Source of the DNA: Ruminococcus flavefaciens
GTDB lineage: Bacteria; Bacillota; Clostridia; Oscillospirales; Ruminococcaceae
Reading direction: 5' to 3'
NCBI RefSeq assembly: GCF_900119075.1
Contig: NZ_FPIP01000004.1
Location: forward strand, 62,001-126,000
DNA: 64,000 nt
The notes under the pieces were generated by a model. That model made no database searches. It was not told where the DNA came from and was given only the letters and a program-made list of their open reading frames with translations. Position 1 is the stretch's first letter; each line of letters starts with the position of its first letter. The translations under genes were made by a program, and so were the position numbers. Shown here in pieces: positions 58,865 to 64,000 of the stretch.

Positions 58865-60061
58865 ATGGGAATTTTCAAGAAGAAGAATAATCAGAAGACA
58901 GAGGAAGTTCATACAACCGATCCGAAGGACGATATAAAGAGCATGGTGCTCGAAAACCTCAACGAGAAGCTTAAGGGCACCCTCTATGACGATTGTATCA
59001 TCATGCCAAAGGGCTTTACTATCGATGTTCAGGTAGGCAGACTTGAAGAAAGCGACGGTATAATGATACTTCAGACTATCTTTATCGTTAAACACGATGA
59101 CTTCGATGAGCCTCTTATCGATCCTGTTGACTCACAGGGCAAGGACGAGCAGGAGGTAGCAAAAATGGCTGTAGATATATTCTGCGGCGGCGTATGGCAC
59201 CCACTCGACCAGTCTATATACAAGAAAAATCCGATACACGTTCCTGTTGATTTCCTCAGACAGCACTACGATTTCGATATGTACTGCCAGTCTGTTGTAA
59301 GAGTTGGCGTCAAGGACAAGCAGCCAACTGTGCTGGTTAATTTCCTGAGAACGGAGATACCGAAGTATCTCGGCTCAAAGAAGTACTACTGGCTGAGAAT
59401 TTACCTTGCAAAATACAAGGAGAAGAAGATAATCGAGGTACGTATGAACGGCTCGGTGCTTGTAGAGCTGCCTAAGTACTTCGAGGAATATGTTGAAAAG
59501 GAAATGTTCGCTGAGGAGACCTTTGTTTCCGAGAAGCAGTACGCTATCTTCGTTCAGCGTGAGGACGACCAGTGTCCTTTCAAGAAGGAACTGGTTATGA
59601 AGGCTGCAAAGGAAACTATCAGCATGATGGAGAAGATAAACAACCACGACGAGTATGTTGCAATGGCTGACAAGCTCGAAACACTTGTTAACGGCGACAA
59701 GGGACTTGCAGGTGAGATAAGAGTATTTATCCCTGAGATATTTGCAAAGCTCACACTGGGCTACCGCGAGGGCGACAGTCTCTTCCTCCTTGAGGGCGAG
59801 GGCGACGACCAGCAGAGCATCGAGTTCAAGAAGACTCAGCTCCGAAGCTATTTCTATCTCCAGCAGGCTGTGCTTGAGTATCTCAGCACAAATCCGAGTC
59901 AGGAGAGCGTAACACGTATCGTTACAAACAGCGTTGCTTTCAGAGAGCTCAAGAGAGCTATCGACACCGCTAAGGAACAGGGCAAGGAGCTTAAACCTAT
60001 CGACCTCTATGTTCCAGGCACTTCCTATAAGATAGGCGAGGAGAACTACAGAGTCTGGTAA
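58865..60061 (+). CDS. Uncharacterised protein of 398 residues
   Basis: Starts MGIFKKKNNQK with AAGGAGAATAG upstream. No signal peptide or membrane helix; acidic and Lys-rich, mixed alpha/beta. The segment 'IPKYLGSKKYYWLRIYLAKYKEKKIIEVRMNGSVLVELPKYFEEYVEKE' and 'IFAKLTLGYREGDSLFLLEGEGDDQQSIEF' are distinctive but I cannot place them. It is expressed possibly from the prmA transcript (48-base gap without a terminator). The C-rich hairpin at 60090-60112 follows. Confidence 0.85.
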   Translation: MGIFKKKNNQKTEEVHTTDPKDDIKSMVLENLNEKLKGTLYDDCIIMPKGFTIDVQVGRLEESDGIMILQTIFIVKHDDFDEPLIDPVDSQGKDEQEVAKMAVDIFCGGVWHPLDQSIYKKNPIHVPVDFLRQHYDFDMYCQSVVRVGVKDKQPTVLVNFLRTEIPKYLGSKKYYWLRIYLAKYKEKKIIEVRMNGSVLVELPKYFEEYVEKEMFAEETFVSEKQYAIFVQREDDQCPFKKELVMKAAKETISMMEKINNHDEYVAMADKLETLVNGDKGLAGEIRVFIPEIFAKLTLGYREGDSLFLLEGEGDDQQSIEFKKTQLRSYFYLQQAVLEYLSTNPSQESVTRIVTNSVAFRELKRAIDTAKEQGKELKPIDLYVPGTSYKIGEENYRVW

Positions 60062-60186
60062 GCTGATATTTTCACTGCAAAAACGCATTTTCCCCCGCCA
60101 AAAGCGGGGGAATGACATATAAGCTCCAAAATCTTTTGCTGAGATCGAAAGTAAATGATTTTGCAGAGGAATATTGCAAAAAAAGC

Positions 60187-60215
60187 TTGACAAAGCCGTA
60201 TCTTTGTGATAAAAT
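60187..60215 (+). promoter_or_regulatory. Promoter of rplU-prp-rpmA
   Basis: TTGACA 60187-60192, 17-base spacer, TAAAAT 60210-60215. Confidence 0.8.
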
Positions 60216-60216
60216 A

Positions 60217-60300
60217 TTATTGCCGCTTGTAAACAGGCTTTAAAGTTGTGCGCTCACACGCCTGTAACAGCGAGTTTATTGAAAAGGCAGGTGCCACAAT
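60217..60300 (+). promoter_or_regulatory. Probable L21 autoregulatory leader
   Basis: About 84 bases of leader with ACAGGC (near 60233) pairing with GCCTGT (near 60262) around an inner hairpin (TGTGCGCTCACA), followed by a purine-rich RBS (AGGCAGGTG). Position and size match the Firmicute L21 leader family; I did not confirm the conserved residues. Confidence 0.5.
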
Positions 60301-60612
60301 ATGTACGCAGTTATTGAAACCGGCGGAAAGCAGTATCAGGTAAACGAGGGAGATATCATCTTCATCGAGAAGCTCGCAGCTGAGGCTGATGAGACAGTTA
60401 CTTTCGACAAGGTAGTAGCTCTCGGAGCAGACGATGGTCTTAAGATCGGTACACCTTATGTTGACGGTGCAGCTGTAAGCGCAAAGGTTCTGAAGAACGG
60501 CAAGGCTAAGAAGATCACTGTTTTCACTTACAAGCCTAAGAAGGGTGAAAAGAGAAAGCAGGGACACAGACAGCCTTACACTCAGGTCAAGATCGAAGCT
60601 ATCAAGGCTTGA
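60301..60612 (+). CDS. rplU: 50S ribosomal protein L21
   Basis: 103 residues. '[25 protein letters not shown]' and '[25 protein letters not shown]' are typical of L21. Heads the rplU-prp-rpmA operon. Confidence 0.97.
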   Translation: MYAVIETGGKQYQVNEGDIIFIEKLAAEADETVTFDKVVALGADDGLKIGTPYVDGAAVSAKVLKNGKAKKITVFTYKPKKGEKRKQGHRQPYTQVKIEAIKA

Positions 60613-60614
60613 TC

Positions 60615-60926
60615 ATGATCCGCGCAGAATTTTATGAAAAGCAGGGACTCCTGACAGGCTTTAAGTTCAGCGGCCACTCAGGCTATGCCGAGAGCGGAAA
60701 GGACGTTGTCTGTGCGGCTGTTTCATCAGCGGTACAGCTTACTGCAAATATCCTCGATGAATTCGGTTTGAAACCGAATGTCACTGTGGGTGATAACGTT
60801 ATCGAATGTATTTGCGGTGACGGGGGAGAGACTCCTTCGCGTCTGCTGAATGTTTTAAAACAGCACTTTGAGGCTATACTGGAAGAGTACCCTAACACGA
60901 TCAAAATCACTATTTCGGAGGTGTAA
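60615..60926 (+). CDS. prp: Ribosomal-processing cysteine protease Prp
   Basis: 103 residues from the ATG at 60615, just after the rplU stop. The in-frame TTG at 60609 is less likely. Catalytic His in '[25 protein letters not shown]' and Cys in DVVCAAVS. Prp removes the N-terminal extension of L27, and the gene lies between rplU and rpmA as in other Firmicutes. Confidence 0.93.
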   Translation: MIRAEFYEKQGLLTGFKFSGHSGYAESGKDVVCAAVSSAVQLTANILDEFGLKPNVTVGDNVIECICGDGGETPSRLLNVLKQHFEAILEEYPNTIKITISEV

Positions 60927-60928
60927 GT

Positions 60929-61213
60929 ATGTTTAAGATTAGTATGCAGTTCTTTGCTCATAAGAAGGGCGGCGGTTCCACAAAGAACGGACGTGACTCT
61001 GAGGCTAAGAGACTTGGTGTTAAGAGAGCAGACGGTCAGTTTGTTAAGGCTGGCAACATTCTCGTTCGTCAGAGAGGAACACATATCCACCCTGGTAACG
61101 GTGTCGGCATCGGTTCAGATGATACATTATTCGCTACAGTAAGCGGTAAGGTAAAGTTTGAGCGTTACGGACGTGACCGTAAGAAGGTTTCTGTTTACGA
61201 GATTGAGCAGTAA
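60929..61213 (+). CDS. rpmA: 50S ribosomal protein L27 with cleavable N-terminus
   Basis: 94 residues. The N-terminal [16 protein letters not shown] carries the Prp site (QFFA, cut before Ala), leaving the mature [25 protein letters not shown]. Completes the operon before the terminator at 61233. Confidence 0.97.
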   Translation: MFKISMQFFAHKKGGGSTKNGRDSEAKRLGVKRADGQFVKAGNILVRQRGTHIHPGNGVGIGSDDTLFATVSGKVKFERYGRDRKKVSVYEIEQ

Positions 61214-61232
61214 CAGCCATAACGTGACAATA

Positions 61233-61261
61233 AATCCCGAGCTTTCGCTTGGGATTTTTCT
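61233..61261 (+). terminator. Terminator after rpmA
   Basis: AATCCCGAGC-TTTC-GCTTGGGATT stem with one wobble, T run. Confidence 0.82.
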
Positions 61262-61265
61262 TTAG

Positions 61266-62558
<1,293 letters not shown>

Positions 62559-62559
62559 T

Positions 62560-62982
62560 ATGAGCACAGAAAAACTTACCGAGCGTGAAGCTAATTCATA
62601 CAGTCCGCTGACTCTTGCATTTCTGGGAGACAGTGTTTACGATACCCTTGTGAGGGAGTATCTGCTTCGTCAGGCAAATATGCCTGTTGCGAAGCTCCAT
62701 TCCGCAAAGATAAAGCTGGTTTGTGCGGAGTTTCAGTCCAAGGCGTATGACCTTGTGGCTGAGAATCTAAGCGACCATGAACTTGCGGTGCTGAAAAGAG
62801 GCAGGAATGCCACTGGAAATACAGTCCCCAAGCACGCCGACGCGGCTGAATACCGCAGAGCTACGGCGCTGGAGTGCCTTTTCGGCTATCTATATCTAAC
62901 AGGCGGAAACGAGCGTATCAAGGAACTGTTTGAACTTATTATAAATTCAAATATAAATGAAAATGAACAGATAGGAGTGTAA
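62560..62982 (+). CDS. mrnC: Mini-ribonuclease III
   Basis: 140 residues. RNase III catalytic fold without a dsRNA domain: 'LTLAFLGDSVYDTLVREYLL' and 'YRRATALECLFGYLYLTGG'. Matures 23S rRNA ends. One base separates it from the obg stop. Confidence 0.94.
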   Translation: MSTEKLTEREANSYSPLTLAFLGDSVYDTLVREYLLRQANMPVAKLHSAKIKLVCAEFQSKAYDLVAENLSDHELAVLKRGRNATGNTVPKHADAAEYRRATALECLFGYLYLTGGNERIKELFELIINSNINENEQIGV

Positions 62983-62985
62983 ACT

Positions 62986-63720
62986 ATGTCAGGTCATTCA
63001 AAATGGAACAATATCAAACGTAAAAAAGAAGCTACCGACGCTGCAAAGGGCAAGATCTTCACTAAGATCGGACGTGAGATCACCGTTGTAGTTAAGGAGG
63101 GCGGTCCTGATCCTAACAACAACAGCAAGCTTCGTGACCTTATCGCAAAGGCAAAGTCCAACAATGTGCCTAACGACAATATCGAGCGTATCATCAAGAA
63201 GGCAGCAGGCGACGGCGACAAGAACAACTATGAGAACATAACATACGAGGGATACGGTCCTAACGGTGTAGCTGTTATCGTTGAGTGTCTTACAGACAAC
63301 AGAAACAGAACAGCAGGCGAGGTTCGTCACTATTTCGATAAGTTCGGCGGAAACCTCGGTACTATCGGCTGTGTATCTTTCATGTTCACAAACAAGGGTA
63401 TCGTTATCCTTGAGAACACAGGCCTCGACGAGGACAAGGTAATGGAAGACGTATTCGAGTTCGGCGGCGAGGACTTCGACATCAACGAGGAAACAGTTGA
63501 GATCGAGTGCGCTCCCGAGAGCGTTCACGCTCTCCGCGAGGGACTTACAGAAAAGGGCTATAATGTAATTTCTGCCGAGTCTGAGATGATACCTTCTACT
63601 TATACAACTCTCACAGACGAGGATCATATCAAGAAGATGAACCTTCTCCTTGAGCACCTCGAAGAGAACGACGACGTTCAGAACGTTTACCATAACTGGG
63701 AAATGCCTGACGAAGAATAA
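62986..63720 (+). CDS. yebC: YebC/PmpR-family regulator (TACO1 family)
   Basis: 244 residues. 'MSGHSKWNNIKRKKEATDAAKGKIFTKIGREI' and 'GGNLGTIGCVSFMF' are conserved. Members either regulate transcription or help translation of Pro-rich stretches. GAGTG RBS, 3 bases after mrnC. Confidence 0.95.
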   Translation: MSGHSKWNNIKRKKEATDAAKGKIFTKIGREITVVVKEGGPDPNNNSKLRDLIAKAKSNNVPNDNIERIIKKAAGDGDKNNYENITYEGYGPNGVAVIVECLTDNRNRTAGEVRHYFDKFGGNLGTIGCVSFMFTNKGIVILENTGLDEDKVMEDVFEFGGEDFDINEETVEIECAPESVHALREGLTEKGYNVISAESEMIPSTYTTLTDEDHIKKMNLLLEHLEENDDVQNVYHNWEMPDEE

Positions 63721-63772
63721 TAAAACAGGGGATAGTATCCGCAATACTTATATAGAAGTTTTACGCTTATTA

Positions 63773-63809
63773 TTGAGAGAACCCCTTTTGAAAAAGGGGC
63801 TTCTCTCAA
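63773..63809. repeat. Palindrome TTGAGAGAACCCC/GGGGCTTCTCTCAA
   Basis: A 17-bp stem with one bulged base: TTGAGAGAA-CCCCTTTT against AAAAGGGG-C-TTCTCTCAA. Downstream of yebC and possibly a terminator. Confidence 0.75.
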
Positions 63810-63835
63810 ACTCTCTCCCTAAAACTTTCGTTTTG

Positions 63836-63908
63836 TTTTTTCACCGATAGGGCGCACCTGCATTTTGCAGGGCTTTTTTATTTATGGAGCGCCCTATCGG
63901 TGAAAAAA
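63836..63908. repeat. 73-bp element with 20-bp perfect inverted ends
   Basis: 63836-63855 is the exact reverse complement of 63889-63908. Inside lies CCTGC-ATTTT-GCAGG followed by a T run, a small terminator. Compact like a MITE or a composite terminator. Confidence 0.8.
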
Positions 63909-63940
63909 CCAGATAAAAGTCTTTGGAAAGGGGTATGGGG

Positions 63941-63985
63941 GTGACTCCCCGCAGTGCGGGGAGATGTCACACAGTGACAGAGGGG
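63941..63985. repeat. GTGACTCCCC/GACAGAGGGG repeat, copy 4
   Basis: GTGACTCCCCGCAGTGCGGG-GAGATGTC, then ACACAGT and GACAGAGGGG. Same family as the three copies at 47002-47234, 17 kb away. Confidence 0.85.
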
Positions 63986-64000
63986 CGCGCCTCCGTCAGA

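Noticed and set aside
59375..60193. 272-codon minus-strand frame
   Set aside because: Antisense to the 398-residue gene; Leu/Ser/Cys-rich shadow typical of reverse-frame translation.
62998..63744. 248-codon minus-strand frame opposite yebC
   Set aside because: Mirror of a conserved gene; the sense frame has clear YebC motifs.

Overview
The window looks like chromosome of a low-to-mid GC, cellulolytic, anaerobic Firmicute close to Ruminococcus (Oscillospiraceae). Supporting signs are a dockerin-bearing secreted protein (56633-57835), a Cthe_2159-type cellulose-binding beta-helix lipoprotein (40485-41780), the [FeFe]-hydrogenase maturase HydG, a type III glutamine synthetase, a ferredoxin-linked 2-oxoacid oxidoreductase, an L27 with the Firmicute N-terminal extension next to the Prp protease, and AGGAGG-type ribosome binding sites. 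The species is inferred, not proven. No phage, plasmid, IS transposase or CRISPR array is visible. The accessory material is mostly short palindromic intergenic repeats.

Layout. 1-6184: an ABC importer (binding protein cut by the window edge, ATPase, permease), then a Cys-codon-rich leader peptide with a terminator, a PPM1/LCMT-like methyltransferase, a Cys/Met-metabolism PLP enzyme and cysteine synthase. 6261-13757: a LysR regulator, a PaaK-like acyl-CoA ligase, an aminotransferase, a cyclase-family hydrolase and a four-subunit 2-oxoacid:ferredoxin oxidoreductase. Three promoters here share an ATAG-N7-YTATAAC dyad and may form one LysR regulon. 13758-16567: a leader peptide/attenuator, a LytS-like kinase and its regulator, and a candidate small RNA. 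16568-24219 (minus): Amt-PII fusion, PyrG, GlnN, DapF, DapL. 24674-35682 (plus): GltB, GltD, a degenerate glutamine synthetase-like protein, an ANTAR antiterminator, PurF, AsnB. Together these make a nitrogen/glutamine district whose two divergent transcripts both begin with promoter-proximal terminators. 35760-41780 (minus): a beta-helix lipoprotein, ApbE, an NapH-like ferredoxin protein with two FMN-binding domains, and an OmpR/HK pair.

42003-46589: a CarD-like regulator and a small protein, each behind the same promoter and RNA hairpin; tRNA-Leu(UAG) with a broken 5' half copy; then a riboswitch-like leader ahead of a TM1266-like regulator, a PNPOx-like flavoprotein and HydG. 46713-49309: a 55-residue sorting-signal-like microprotein, a cluster of palindromic repeats, a zinc ribbon-TIR-membrane protein and a YlmC/YmxH protein. 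49469-63720: housekeeping and surface genes, namely rpsB-tsf, a MoxR-DUF58-transglutaminase operon with the C39-dockerin protein, prmA, an unknown protein, rplU-prp-rpmA, obg, mrnC and yebC. The window ends in more palindromic repeats.

The most interesting signals are regulatory RNA and DNA rather than new enzymes: (i) the Cys-rich attenuator and the shared dyad; (ii) the twin hairpins with an identical CGTAAGTC loop; (iii) the orphan riboswitch-like leader of the hydG operon; (iv) leader terminators flanking amt and gltB with an ANTAR gene in the same operon; and (v) two proteins that look like catalytically degenerate relatives (GS-like and TIR).
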